Assembly (NCBI GenBank): GCA_013911975.1
Contig: JACESF010000008.1
Location: 27,377 to 91,376 of the forward strand
DNA: 64,000 nucleotides
Source of the DNA: Hyphomicrobiales bacterium
GTDB lineage: Bacteria > Pseudomonadota > Alphaproteobacteria > Rhizobiales > Xanthobacteraceae
Direction: 5' to 3'
The notes beneath the pieces were generated by a model that was given only the letters and a program-made list of their open reading frames with translations, searched no databases and was not told where the DNA came from. The number at the start of each line of letters is the position of its first letter. Within the stretch, counting starts at the first letter, position 1. Below, piece by piece: positions 33,825 through 43,244 of this stretch. Both the position numbers and the translations under genes were made by a program.

Positions 33825-35387
33825 ATGCTGCGCTCCATTCTTTCCGTCGGCGGATTGACGCTGGTCTCGCGGCTGGCGGGGTTCGTGCGCGACGTGGTCA
33901 TGGCGGCGGTGCTGGGCGCGGGGCCGGTGGCGGACGCCTTCCTCGTGGCGTTCCGCCTGCCCAACCATTTCCGGGCCATCTTCGCGGAAGGCGCCTTCAA
34001 CGCCGCTTTCGTGCCCACCTATGCCCGGCTGAAAGAGCAGGACGGCATCCCCGTGGCCCGTGGCTTCGCCGACGAGGTGCTCACCGCCATGGCGATGGTG
34101 CACGGCGTGCTGCTGGCGCTGGCGCTGGGCCTGACCCCGCAATTCGTCGGCCTGCTGGCGCCGGGCCTCGCCGAGGATCCGGCGCGGTTCGACCTCGCCG
34201 TGACGCTCACGCGCATCACCTTTCCCTATCTCGCCCTCATCTCGGTGGCGACGCTGGCCTCCGGCGCCCTGAACGCGGTCGATCGCTTCGCCATGGCGGC
34301 GGCCTCGCCCATCCTGCTCAACATCTGCATGATCGGCACGCTCCTGTGCGCGGGCCTGTTCCCCACCGCCGGGCATGCGGCGGCGTGGGGCGTGCTCCTG
34401 TCGGGCGTAGGGCAGGTGCTGCTGCTGCTGTGGGACGCGGAGCGCTCCGGCATCGGGCTGAGGCTCGCCCGGCCGAAGCTCGATCCCGGCACCAAGCGGT
34501 TCCTGAAGGCGCTCGGCCCGGCCATCATCGGCTCGGCGGGGGTGCAGATCGCGCTGTTCGCGGACACGATCATCGCCACCTTCCTGCCTTCGGGAGCGCT
34601 CTCCGCCCTCTATTACGCCGACCGCATCAACCAATTGCCCATCGGGGTGGTGGGGATCGCGGTGGGCACCGTGCTGCTGCCCGAAATGTCCCGGCGCCTC
34701 GCCGCGAAGGACGATGTGGGCGCCGCCAAGGCGCAGGCGCGGGCAGTGGAGTTCGCCGTGCTGCTGGCCGCGCCCTTCGTGGTCGCCTCGCTGATGATTC
34801 CCGACCTCACCATGCGCGCCCTGTTCGCGCGCGGCGCCTTCACGGCGGGTGACGCGGCGGCGGCGGCGGCGACGCTCCAGGCCTATGCGGTCGGCCTCAT
34901 CGCCTTCGTGGTGCTGCGCGGCTTCATCGCGCCGTTCCACGCGCGCAGCGACACCACCACGCCCATGATCGCCTCGCTGAGCGCGGTGGCGGTGAACGTG
35001 GCGCTGAAATTCGCGCTCATGGGCACGCTGGCCCAGGTGGGGCTCGCGCTGGCCACCGCCATCGGCGGCTGGATCAACCTCGCGCTGCTCATCATCTTCG
35101 CCCGCCGCCAGGGCTTGCCGCTGGGCGACGACCTGCTGGCGGGACGGCTGGTGCGGCTGTTCATCTGCGCCCTGGTCCTCGCCGGGACGCTGTGGGGCGT
35201 GCTCCCCTTCGCCCGGTCTCTCGCCGCCCGCCTGCCGGACGCACGCGAGGAGGTGACGCTGCTGCTTGTGGTTGCCGCCGGCGGCTTTGCCTATATAGTT
35301 GCGGTCATTGCCCTTTTGGGACGTGGCGTGCTGCGCCCGCTGTTGCGGCGGGCCGGCGGCAAGCCGCCTCAAACTCCTGCGAATTGA
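33825..35387 (+). CDS. murJ: Lipid II flippase MurJ (MviN)
   Basis: This 520-residue polytopic membrane protein starts MLRSILSVGGLTLVSRLAGF with RDVVMAAVLGAGPVADAFLVA, FRAIFAEGAFNAAFVP, ITFPYLALISVATLASGALNA and ALYYADRINQLPIGVVGIAVGTVLLP. These are all MurJ signatures, with about fourteen membrane segments. It moves lipid II across the inner membrane for wall synthesis. Length matches the family. The usual glnD neighbour is not present here; instead the 161-bp repeats lie upstream. Confidence 0.96.
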   Translation: MLRSILSVGGLTLVSRLAGFVRDVVMAAVLGAGPVADAFLVAFRLPNHFRAIFAEGAFNAAFVPTYARLKEQDGIPVARGFADEVLTAMAMVHGVLLALALGLTPQFVGLLAPGLAEDPARFDLAVTLTRITFPYLALISVATLASGALNAVDRFAMAAASPILLNICMIGTLLCAGLFPTAGHAAAWGVLLSGVGQVLLLLWDAERSGIGLRLARPKLDPGTKRFLKALGPAIIGSAGVQIALFADTIIATFLPSGALSALYYADRINQLPIGVVGIAVGTVLLPEMSRRLAAKDDVGAAKAQARAVEFAVLLAAPFVVASLMIPDLTMRALFARGAFTAGDAAAAAATLQAYAVGLIAFVVLRGFIAPFHARSDTTTPMIASLSAVAVNVALKFALMGTLAQVGLALATAIGGWINLALLIIFARRQGLPLGDDLLAGRLVRLFICALVLAGTLWGVLPFARSLAARLPDAREEVTLLLVVAAGGFAYIVAVIALLGRGVLRPLLRRAGGKPPQTPAN

Positions 35388-35401
35388 ACGCAACTGGCAT
35401 T

Positions 35402-35429
35402 TTGCACCGCAAAGAAGCTGTGCTATGCG
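35402..35429 (+). promoter_or_regulatory. Weak candidate promoter before the RND efflux genes
   Basis: TTGCAC and TATGCG are separated by 16 bases in the AT-richer part of the 137-base gap between murJ and the adaptor gene, about 95 bases before its start. No clear operator or adjacent regulator gene is seen. Confidence 0.3.
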
Positions 35430-35524
35430 ACGCGAGCGGAACCGGCTCGACAGTTGCGGGAGATGTCGATTTCGCCACTGACACCCCTCGCGGCGCTTCA
35501 AGGTGCCCGATCGGAGCCACGAGA

Positions 35525-36718
35525 ATGCTGGTTTCCCCGCGCCTGATCAAATCGCTCGCGTTCCTCGCCCCCGCGCTTCTTCTGGCCGCCTGCGGCCAGC
35601 CGCAGCAGCAGCAGGGCGGCGGCGCCCCGCCTCCGCCGACCGTGACGGTCGCGAAGCCGGTGTCCCGCGACATCACCGAATATGACGAGTATGTGGGCCG
35701 GTTCGTGGCCATCAACCACGTCCAGGTGAACGCGCGCGTCTCCGGATACCTGGAGAAGATCAGCTTCACCGACGGCCAGATGGTGAAGGAGGGAGACCTG
35801 CTCTTCACCCTCGACCAGCGGCCCTACAAGATCGCGCTCCAGCAGGCCGAGGCGAACCTCGCGCAGGCGAAGGCCAATCTCGACTTCGCCACCACCGACC
35901 TCGAACGCGCCCGCACGCTGATCGAGGATAAGAATTCCAACGCCATCTCGAAGCAGGCGTTCGACCAGCGCACCCAGACCCAGCGGACCGCCACGGCCAC
36001 CGTGCAGGCGCAGGAGGCGGCGGTCGCGCAGGCGAAGCTCGACCTTCAGTTCACCGAGCTGCGCGCGCCCGTGTCCGGCCGCATCGGCGACCGGCGGGTG
36101 TCCATCGGCAATTACGTCATCGGCGGCACGGGCGCCTCGCCCACGCTGCTGGCGCTGATCGTCTCCACCGATCCCATCTATTTCGAGTTCACCTTCGACG
36201 AAGCCTCCCTGCTGCGCTACCAGCGCGCCATGCAGAGCGGGGGCATCGACGGCTCCGCGGTCGATCTCAAGCTGATCGACGACAAGGGCTGGCCCTACAA
36301 GGGCAAGATGGACTTCCTGAACAACGTGGTGGACCGGGAGACCGGCACCATCCGCGGCCGCGCCGTGTTCGAGAACAAGAGCGAGCTGTTCCGCCCCGGC
36401 ATGTTCGCCCGCGTCCGCCTGCCGGCCAGCGCGCCGTACAAGGCGCTGACCGTGCCGGATGTCGCCATCGGCAGCGAGCAGACCCAGAAGTTCGTCTATG
36501 TGGTGGGACCGGAGAACACCGTGCAGATCCGCCCGGTGGTGCTCGGCCCGCTGGACGGGACGCGCCGCGTGGTGAAGTCCGGCCTCACGGCCGACGACGT
36601 GGTCGTGGTGAACGGCCTCATGCGGGTGCGCCCGGGCATCAAGGTGACGCCACAGGAGGAGAAGCCTCCGGCGCCGGCGGACGCGAAGGCGCCCAACGGC
36701 TCCGCGTCGGCGAAGTGA
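35525..36718 (+). CDS. RND efflux periplasmic adaptor (MexE/AcrA type) lipoprotein
   Basis: This 397-residue membrane-fusion protein has a lipobox (ALLLAACGQ, lipidated Cys near residue 23), followed by the beta-barrel/lipoyl/hairpin order: YVGRFVAINHVQVNARVSGYLEKISFTDGQMV, a coiled-coil hairpin (ALQQAEANLAQAKANLDFAT) and TELRAPVSGRIGDRRVSIGNYV. It bridges the inner-membrane pump to an outer-membrane channel. ATG 35525 follows GGAGCC and starts the signal sequence. It lies 13 bases before the pump gene. Confidence 0.93.
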   Translation: MLVSPRLIKSLAFLAPALLLAACGQPQQQQGGGAPPPPTVTVAKPVSRDITEYDEYVGRFVAINHVQVNARVSGYLEKISFTDGQMVKEGDLLFTLDQRPYKIALQQAEANLAQAKANLDFATTDLERARTLIEDKNSNAISKQAFDQRTQTQRTATATVQAQEAAVAQAKLDLQFTELRAPVSGRIGDRRVSIGNYVIGGTGASPTLLALIVSTDPIYFEFTFDEASLLRYQRAMQSGGIDGSAVDLKLIDDKGWPYKGKMDFLNNVVDRETGTIRGRAVFENKSELFRPGMFARVRLPASAPYKALTVPDVAIGSEQTQKFVYVVGPENTVQIRPVVLGPLDGTRRVVKSGLTADDVVVVNGLMRVRPGIKVTPQEEKPPAPADAKAPNGSASAK

Positions 36719-36731
36719 GGAGGGCGACCCC

Positions 36732-39700
36732 ATGCGCTTGTCCCACTTCTTCATCGACCGCCCCATCTTCGCCTGGGTGGTCTCCATCGTCGTGATGCTG
36801 CTGGGCGGCATCTCCTACCTGCGCCTGCCCGTGGCGCAGTATCCCGACATCGCGCCCCCGGTCATCAACGTGACCGGCCAGTTCCCCGGCGCCAGCGCCG
36901 AGACCGTGGCCGACACCGTGGTCGCGCCCATCGAGCAGCAGATCAACGGCGTGGAAGGGATGCTCTACATCTCGTCCAACTCCACCGCCGACGGACGCTT
37001 CTCCATCGCGGTGACGTTCGACCTCGGCGTCGATCTCGACATCGCCCAGGTGCAGGTGCAGAACCGCGTCGCCATCGCCATGCCCCGCCTGCCGCAGGAA
37101 GTGCAGCAGATCGGCGTCGTCACGGCGAAAAGCTCGCCGGACCTGATGCTGGTGGTGAGCCTCTATTCGCCGGACGGCTCGCGCGACCCGCTGTTCATCT
37201 CCAACGTGGCCAACGTCCAGATCAAGGACGTGCTCTCGCGCATCGACGGCGTCGGCTCCATCACGGTGTTCGGCAACCGCGACTATGCCATGCAGGTGTG
37301 GCTCGACCCCACGCGCCTCCAGGAACTGAACCTGACGGTGGGCGACGTGGTCTCGGCCCTCCAGGCGCAGAACGTGCAGGTGGCCTCGGGCGTGCTGAAC
37401 CAGCCACCCGTGCCGCAGCAGCGCGCGTTCCAGATCGCCGTACGAACGCTCGGCCGACTAACGACGCCGGAACAGTTCGGCGACGTGGTCATCAAGCAGA
37501 CCGAGACGGCCCTGGTGCGGCTGAGGGACGTGGCCCGCGTGGAGATTTCCGCGCAGGACTATTCCTCCACGTCCTATCTCGACCGCGACCTGTCCATCTC
37601 GCTCGGCGTGTTCCAGCGCCCCGGCTCCAATGCGCTCGCCACCGGCAACGCCGTGGTCCAGCAGATGAAGGAGCTGGGCAAGCAACTGCCGGAGGGCGTG
37701 AAGTACGCCATCTATTACAACCCGACCGAGTATATCCAGCAGTCCGTGGACGCGGTGGTGCACACCATCATCGAAGCGGTGGTGCTGGTGGTGATCGTGG
37801 TGCTGCTGTTCCTCCAGACCTGGCGGGCGGCGATCATTCCCATCGTGGCGATCCCCATCTCGCTCATCGGCACCTTCTTCTTCATGTCGTTGTTCGGCTT
37901 CTCGCTGAACAACCTCTCCCTGTTCGGCCTCGTGCTCGCCATCGGCATCGTCGTGGACGATGCCATCGTGGTGGTGGAGAACGTGGAGCGGAACATCGCG
38001 GCCGGGCTCTCGCCGCGCGATGCCGCCTACCGCACCATGGACGAGGTGGGCGGGGCGCTGGTGGCCATCTCGCTGGTGCTGGCCTCGGTGTTCATCCCGA
38101 GCGCCTTCATCACCGGCATCTCGGGCGAGTTCTACCGCCAGTTCGCGCTCACCATCGCGGGCTCCACCATCATCTCGCTCATGGTGTCGCTGACGCTGTC
38201 GCCCGCCATGTGCGCGCTGCTTCTGAAGCCCCACCGGGCGGGCCATGCGGTGCCCTGGTATGCCAAGCCCATCGCCGGCTTCTTCAACGGCTTCAACCGG
38301 GCCTTCGAGGGCCTGGGCAACGGCTATGCCTGGCTCACCTCGCGCCTCGTGCGCGTGGTGGCGCTCATGCTCATCGTCTATGCGGGGCTCGTGGCGTTCG
38401 GCGGCTACCTGTTCACCACCACGCCCCAGGGCTTCATCCCGCAGCAGGACCGCGGCTATCTCATCATCGCGGCCCAGCTTCCGCCGGGCGCCTCCATGGA
38501 GCGCACGCAGGACGTGATGACCCGCGCCGCCGACCGGGTGTTGGGCACGCCGGGCGTGGGCCACATCGTCAACATCGTCGGCTTCTCGGGCGCCACCTTC
38601 ACGAACGCCCCCAATGCCGGCGCCATGTTCGTGATCCTGGAGCCGTTCAGCGAGCGCGGCGGCGATCCCACCCGCACCGCGACCGCCGTGCAGCGGACCC
38701 TGTTCGGCAAGCTCGCCTCCATCGAGGAGGCGATGCTCATCGTCGTGCAGCCGCCGCCCGTGCAGGGCATCGGCAATGCGGGCGGCTTCCGCATGATGGT
38801 GGAGGACCGCGCCGGCCACGGCTACGCGGCGCTCCAGAACACGGTCTATGCCATGATGGGCGCGGCGGCGCAGACGCCGGGCCTCATGCAGGTCTACTCG
38901 CTGTTCGAGACCTCCACCCCGCAAATGTATCTCGACATCGACCGCGCCCGGGCCCAGTTGCTCCAGGTGAACATGGCCAACGTGTTCGGCGCGCTGCAGA
39001 CCTATATCGGCTCCACCTATGTGAACGACTTCAACCTGTTCACCCGCACCTTCCGCGTGCAGGTGCAGGCGGACGCGGCGTTCCGCATGGATCCGAACGA
39101 CCTGCTGAAGATCCGCGTGCGCAACGCGGTGGGCGACACGGTGCCGATCGGCTCCTTCGCCACGCTGAAGGATCTCTCCGGCCCCTATCGCGTGCCGCGC
39201 TACAACCTCTACCCCGCCGCCGAGCTGGACGGCTCCCCGGCGGCCGGCTACTCGCAGGGCCAGGCCATGCAGATCATGCAGGGCCTCGCCACCCGCATCC
39301 TGCCCCAGGGCTTCGCCTATGAATGGACCGCGCTCGCCTACCAGCAGCAGCGGGCCGGCAACACCGCCATCTTCGCCTTCGCGCTGGGCGTGGTGTTCGT
39401 CTTCCTGGTGCTGGCGGCACAATATGAGAGCCTGACCCTCCCATTGGCGGTCATCCTCATCGTGCCCATGTGCCTCGTGGCGGCACTCATCGGCGTGCTG
39501 TTGCGAGGGCAGGACAACAACATCCTGACCCAGGTGGGCTTCATCGTGCTGATCGGCCTCGCGGCCAAGAACGCGATCCTCATCGTGGAGTTCGCCAAGC
39601 AGCTTGAGGACCAGGGGCAAGGGCGCCAGGCGGCGGCGGTGGAAGCGGCGCGGCTGCGGCTGCGTCCCATCATCATGACCTCGCTGGCCTTCATCCTCGG

Positions 39701-39935
39701 CGTCGTGCCGCTGGTCTGGGCCGTGGGCGCGGGCGCCGAACTGCGCCAGTCCCTGGGCACGGCGGTGTTCGCCGGCATGATCGGCGTGACGGGCTTCGGC
39801 CTCATCTTCACGCCCATCTTCTACGTCTTCGCCCGCTGGCTCGCCTCCTTCGGCGAGAAGCGCAAGGCGAAGCGGGAGGCGGGGGCGGACGACGACCACA
39901 CGCCCCACACCAACCATCCGGCTCCGGCCGAATGA
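36732..39935 (+). CDS. RND multidrug efflux transporter (HAE1/MexF-AcrB family)
   Basis: This 1067-residue inner-membrane pump starts MRLSHFFIDRPIFAWVVSIV. It has the periplasmic porter domain (GASAETVADTVVAPIEQQINGVEGM), the proton-relay GIVVDDAIVVVENVERN (paired Asp in TM4) and GLAAKNAILIVEFAKQL in the second half, with twelve predicted membrane segments. It would export hydrophobic drugs or solvents driven by protons. It is intact and of normal length. No outer-membrane channel gene follows, so a shared TolC-like protein is presumably used. A terminator lies just downstream. Confidence 0.95.
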   Translation: MRLSHFFIDRPIFAWVVSIVVMLLGGISYLRLPVAQYPDIAPPVINVTGQFPGASAETVADTVVAPIEQQINGVEGMLYISSNSTADGRFSIAVTFDLGVDLDIAQVQVQNRVAIAMPRLPQEVQQIGVVTAKSSPDLMLVVSLYSPDGSRDPLFISNVANVQIKDVLSRIDGVGSITVFGNRDYAMQVWLDPTRLQELNLTVGDVVSALQAQNVQVASGVLNQPPVPQQRAFQIAVRTLGRLTTPEQFGDVVIKQTETALVRLRDVARVEISAQDYSSTSYLDRDLSISLGVFQRPGSNALATGNAVVQQMKELGKQLPEGVKYAIYYNPTEYIQQSVDAVVHTIIEAVVLVVIVVLLFLQTWRAAIIPIVAIPISLIGTFFFMSLFGFSLNNLSLFGLVLAIGIVVDDAIVVVENVERNIAAGLSPRDAAYRTMDEVGGALVAISLVLASVFIPSAFITGISGEFYRQFALTIAGSTIISLMVSLTLSPAMCALLLKPHRAGHAVPWYAKPIAGFFNGFNRAFEGLGNGYAWLTSRLVRVVALMLIVYAGLVAFGGYLFTTTPQGFIPQQDRGYLIIAAQLPPGASMERTQDVMTRAADRVLGTPGVGHIVNIVGFSGATFTNAPNAGAMFVILEPFSERGGDPTRTATAVQRTLFGKLASIEEAMLIVVQPPPVQGIGNAGGFRMMVEDRAGHGYAALQNTVYAMMGAAAQTPGLMQVYSLFETSTPQMYLDIDRARAQLLQVNMANVFGALQTYIGSTYVNDFNLFTRTFRVQVQADAAFRMDPNDLLKIRVRNAVGDTVPIGSFATLKDLSGPYRVPRYNLYPAAELDGSPAAGYSQGQAMQIMQGLATRILPQGFAYEWTALAYQQQRAGNTAIFAFALGVVFVFLVLAAQYESLTLPLAVILIVPMCLVAALIGVLLRGQDNNILTQVGFIVLIGLAAKNAILIVEFAKQLEDQGQGRQAAAVEAARLRLRPIIMTSLAFILGVVPLVWAVGAGAELRQSLGTAVFAGMIGVTGFGLIFTPIFYVFARWLASFGEKRKAKREAGADDDHTPHTNHPAPAE

Positions 39936-39941
39936 GCGAAG

Positions 39942-39971
39942 CGGCCGGGCACGTCCCGGCCGTTTTCTTTT
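39942..39971 (+). terminator. Rho-independent terminator of the RND efflux operon
   Basis: CGGCCGGG-CACGT-CCCGGCCG is a perfect 8-base stem followed by TTTTCTTT, six bases after the pump stop codon. Confidence 0.9.
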
Positions 39972-40219
39972 GGGGCGGCATCGCGCCTTCCGGCACCCGC
40001 CCATCCTCTCCGCGACGCCTGACCTTTCTCTCCCGCCCGCCGGGGAGGGGCAGCGCGCGGGACGGCGCCCCGCCCCCGCCGGGACTTGACCCCCGGCGCC
40101 CGGTCGGAGACAGATGCCGCGCCCGCGTCAGAGTGCGATCGATCCCCATCCCCGATTGGGGGCTGTTTCGCCTTCAGGCGCTCACGCCTGACGGCCTCAG
40201 GCTCCAGACTGGTTTTCCC

Positions 40220-41245
40220 ATGCAGACCACGCCCACCGGCCTTCCCTTCGACGACATCCGCAACCTCATCGCCTCCATGCCCGGCCCGGATGAGGCCGCG
40301 CGGGCCATGGCGCGCGACCGGCAGGACGAATTGCTGAAGCCCCCGGGCGCGCTGGGGCGCCTGGAGGAGATCGCCATCCACCTTGCCGCCTGGCAGGGCA
40401 AGGCCATCCCCACCGCCAACCGGCCCATGGTGGCGGTGTTCGCGGGCACCCATGGCGTGACCGCGCAGGGCGTCTCGCCCTATCCCTCCGCCGTGACCCG
40501 GCAGATGCTGGACGCGTTCACCGCCGGAAAGGCGGCGGTGAACCAGATCTGCTCCACCTTCGAGGCGGGGCTGCGGGTGTTCGATCTCGCGCTGGACATT
40601 CCCACCGGGGACATCACCCAGGAGGCGGCGCTGGACGAGCGCGCCTGCGCCGCCACCATGGCGTTCGGTATGCAGGCCATCGCGGGCGGCGCGGACGTGC
40701 TGGTGCTGGGGGAGATGGGCATCGGCAACACCACGGTGGCCGCCGCCGTCTGCCACGGCCTCTATGGCGGGGCTCCGGAGGATTGGGTCGGCGCGGGCAC
40801 CGGCGCGAGCGGCGACGTCCTCGCGCGCAAGATCGAGGCCGTGCGCGCCGCCGTCGCGCTGCACGGGGCGGCCTTATCGGACCCGCTGGAGGTGCTGCGG
40901 CGCCTCGGCGGGCGCGAGCTGGCGGCCATTGCCGGCGCCATCCTGTCCGCCCGCCACGAGCGGGTGCCGGTGGTGCTGGACGGCTATGTGGTGACGGCGG
41001 CGGCGGCGGTGCTCCATGCGCTGGACCCGTCCGCGCTCGACCATTGCCTTGCCGGCCATGTCTCGGCCGAGCAGGCCCATGGCCGCCTCCTGGATCGGCT
41101 CGGCCTCAACCCGCTGCTGGATCTCGGCATGCGGCTCGGGGAGGGCTCGGGCGGCGCGCTGGCCGTGGCCGTGGTGAAGGCGGCGGTCGCCTGCCACAAG
41201 GGCATGTCCACCTTCGCCGAGGCGGGCGTTTCAGACGCGCAGTGA
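40220..41245 (+). CDS. cobT: Nicotinate-nucleotide--dimethylbenzimidazole phosphoribosyltransferase
   Basis: This 341-residue cobalamin enzyme makes alpha-ribazole phosphate from dimethylbenzimidazole and nicotinate mononucleotide. It has LLKPPGALGRLEEIA, VFAGTHGVTAQGVSPYP, VLGEMGIGNTT, GAGTGASGDVLARKI, VVLDGYVVTAAAA and LGEGSGGALAV (the last holding the catalytic Glu). ATG 40220 is the family start; the track extends it through non-coding DNA. The 248-base stretch from the terminator to the start holds no gene and no cobalamin riboswitch that I can recognise. It is convergent with a histidine kinase, two bases apart. Confidence 0.95.
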   Translation: MQTTPTGLPFDDIRNLIASMPGPDEAARAMARDRQDELLKPPGALGRLEEIAIHLAAWQGKAIPTANRPMVAVFAGTHGVTAQGVSPYPSAVTRQMLDAFTAGKAAVNQICSTFEAGLRVFDLALDIPTGDITQEAALDERACAATMAFGMQAIAGGADVLVLGEMGIGNTTVAAAVCHGLYGGAPEDWVGAGTGASGDVLARKIEAVRAAVALHGAALSDPLEVLRRLGGRELAAIAGAILSARHERVPVVLDGYVVTAAAAVLHALDPSALDHCLAGHVSAEQAHGRLLDRLGLNPLLDLGMRLGEGSGGALAVAVVKAAVACHKGMSTFAEAGVSDAQ

Positions 41246-41246
41246 T

Positions 41247-42311
41247 TTAAACGCGCAGCGGCGTGGATGCCCGCGCCGTCGCGGGCGTGTCGAACGGCGG
41301 CAGGAGCCGCGCGGGCGGGAAGGTGACCCGGGCGCGCGTGCCGCCCTCGGGCCGCGCCGCCAGGGTCAGTTCGGCGCCGTGGAGCCCGGCTAGGGCCCGC
41401 ACGATGGTAAGGCCCAGGCCCGCCCCGCGCCCGGTGGACGGATCGAGCGTGCTCTCCCGGTGGCGTGCGGCGAGGTCCAGCGGCAATTCCGCCTCGCCGA
41501 TGCCCGGCCCCGTGTCCGACACGTCGAGGAACGGCGCGCCGCGTCCGTCCAGGCCCGCCCGCACCTCCACCGCGCCGCCCTGGGGCGTGAACTTCACGGC
41601 ATTGCCGATGAGGTTCAGCGCCATCTGACGGAGCGCCCGCTCGTCCGCCCATAGGCGCAGGGGCGCGTCCTCGGGGGCGCAGACAAGCGCGACCGACCGG
41701 GCGGCGGCGGAGAGGCGCATCATGTGCGTGCAGTCGCCCGCGAGGTCCGCCAGCGGCACCGCCGTCTCCAGCAGCGCCCGGTGGCCGGTCTCGATGCGGG
41801 CAAGGTCCAGGATGTCGTCGGCGAGCGCCAGCAGGTGCCGGCCGGACGTGTGGATGTCCCGCGCATATTCGCCATAGGTGGGCACCGCGTGGGGGCCGAA
41901 CACCTCGTGTGCCATCATCTCGGAAAAGCCGATCACCGCGTTCAGCGGGGTGCGCAGCTCGTGGCTCATTTCCGCGAGGAAGCGTGACTTGGCGGCGTTT
42001 TCCTCCTGCGCCCGGGCGAGGGCATCCTCATGGCCGCGCGCGAGCGCCAGAGCCCGGTCCCGTGCCAGCGCGAGGCGCGCCCGGCCTTCGGCCAGCGCGA
42101 GGGCCAGTAGGCCCGCGCCGCACAGGGCGCCGCCCGCAAGCGCCGCGCCGGGGTCGGATGCGTGAAGGCCGAGGGCGGCGAGGCCCGCGCCCGCGAGGAG
42201 GGCGCCTGAGGCCGCCAGCGTGCCCAGCCACCTCCGGAATCCGGCCTCCCGCCCCGTTTCCGCCCGCGCGGAAAGGGCACCGGAAGCGCCAGAGGGGAGG
42301 GAAAGCGTCAT
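41247..42311 (-). CDS. Membrane sensor histidine kinase (PleC/DivJ-like core)
   Basis: This 354-residue kinase has two membrane segments (about 30-50 and 55-74), a short coiled coil, and the phosphoacceptor motif FLAEMSHELRTPLNAVIGFS (His117). A Y-x-EYARDIHTSGRHLLALADDILD helix typical of the PleC/DivJ/PdhS group follows. The ATPase boxes NLIGNAVKFTPQGG, DTGPGIG and GAGLGLTIVRAL are present. There is no PAS or periplasmic sensor domain and no adjacent response regulator, so it is an orphan. A CtrA-like site lies about 80 bases upstream of its start. Confidence 0.9.
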   Translation of the reverse strand: MTLSLPSGASGALSARAETGREAGFRRWLGTLAASGALLAGAGLAALGLHASDPGAALAGGALCGAGLLALALAEGRARLALARDRALALARGHEDALARAQEENAAKSRFLAEMSHELRTPLNAVIGFSEMMAHEVFGPHAVPTYGEYARDIHTSGRHLLALADDILDLARIETGHRALLETAVPLADLAGDCTHMMRLSAAARSVALVCAPEDAPLRLWADERALRQMALNLIGNAVKFTPQGGAVEVRAGLDGRGAPFLDVSDTGPGIGEAELPLDLAARHRESTLDPSTGRGAGLGLTIVRALAGLHGAELTLAARPEGGTRARVTFPPARLLPPFDTPATARASTPLRV

Positions 42312-42387
42312 GGCCCTCGATCCGCGCCCCGCCGGGAGGGTGAGTCCCGCCGGGAAAGGTTAGGAGACGACTCCTGGGCCAAGAGGG

Positions 42388-42403
42388 TTAGCGAAGTGTT
42401 AAC
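42388..42403. promoter_or_regulatory. CtrA-like box upstream of the orphan histidine kinase
   Basis: TTAG-CGAAGTG-TTAAC matches TTAA-N7-TTAAC with one change, in the 151-base gap between the kinase start and the end of gph. Because the kinase core resembles cell-cycle kinases, CtrA control is a reasonable guess. Confidence 0.4.
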
Positions 42404-42462
42404 GCCGCAAACCCGCGCGGAGATTCATTTTCACCCTGACGGGCGAACCCGGCGTGCCGGTA

Positions 42463-43146
42463 TCAGGCGGGGGTGAGGTTGAAGGCGGAGATCGCCGCGT
42501 CCAGCTCTGAATAATGGGAAATGACCTGTTCGGCGCCGAGGTCCCGGGCGGGCACTTCCGTATAGCCGAACGTCACCGCCACGCAGGGCACGCGTGCCGC
42601 CTTCGCGGTGGCGACGTCGGTGGCGCTGTCGCCCACCATGACGGCCCGGGATGGGTCGCCCCCGCAGGCGGCGATGGTGGAGAGCAGGGGATGGGCGTCG
42701 GGCTTCGCCACGCCATAGGTGTCCGCGCCCGTGATGGCGGCGAAGCGGGCCGTCAGGTCAAGACGGTCCAGCAGCAGGCGGGCGAGGCGCTCGGTCTTGT
42801 TGGTGCAGACCGCGAGCCGCGCTCCGCGCGCCGCCAGCCGGTCCAGCGCGGCGTCCAGGCCGGGGAAGGGGCGCGAATCGTCCGCGATATGGTCGGCGTA
42901 ATGGTCGATGAAGCGGCGGGTGAGCGCGTCCACGGTGGCCGGGTCCGGCAGGGCGCCGGCCCGCTCCAGCGCCCGCACCAGCAGCATGCGCGCCCCGGCG
43001 CCGATCATGTTGCGGGTGGCCTCGCGGTCCACGGGTGCGACGCCGTACTCTTTCAGGATGACGTCCAGCGTGTTGAGCAGGTCCGGCGCGCTGTCCACCA
43101 GGGTGCCATCCAGGTCGAACGCGATCACCAGGGGAAAGTCCGGCAT
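42463..43146 (-). CDS. gph: Phosphoglycolate phosphatase (HAD superfamily)
   Basis: This 227-residue HAD hydrolase has motif I IAFDLDGTLVDSAPDL, motif II VCTNKTERLARLLLD and motif III/IV KPDAHPLLSTIAACGG with VMVGDSATDVATAKAA. It dephosphorylates 2-phosphoglycolate from DNA repair or oxygenase side reactions. I chose ATG 43146 because AAGGA lies eight bases upstream; ATG 43155 would have the ribosome site touching it. It is divergent from the small exported protein and rpiA. Confidence 0.93.
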   Translation of the reverse strand: MPDFPLVIAFDLDGTLVDSAPDLLNTLDVILKEYGVAPVDREATRNMIGAGARMLLVRALERAGALPDPATVDALTRRFIDHYADHIADDSRPFPGLDAALDRLAARGARLAVCTNKTERLARLLLDRLDLTARFAAITGADTYGVAKPDAHPLLSTIAACGGDPSRAVMVGDSATDVATAKAARVPCVAVTFGYTEVPARDLGAEQVISHYSELDAAISAFNLTPA

Positions 43147-43244
43147 GGATGTCATCCTTTCGCGGTAGTCTGCCGCCGGGAAGTGCCTACAATCCTGCCG
43201 CTTTTGCTGTCCAGCCTTTCTCGGGCCTTCGGTCGGAGGGAATC

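Noticed and set aside
37458-40004. 848-residue minus-strand ORF opposite the RND pump
   Set aside because: It is His/Arg-rich antisense translation without motifs; the plus strand encodes the full transporter.
39972-40219. Cobalamin riboswitch before cobT
   Set aside because: I could not find the conserved B12-box or a matching pseudoknot layout; the region is plain GC-rich sequence.
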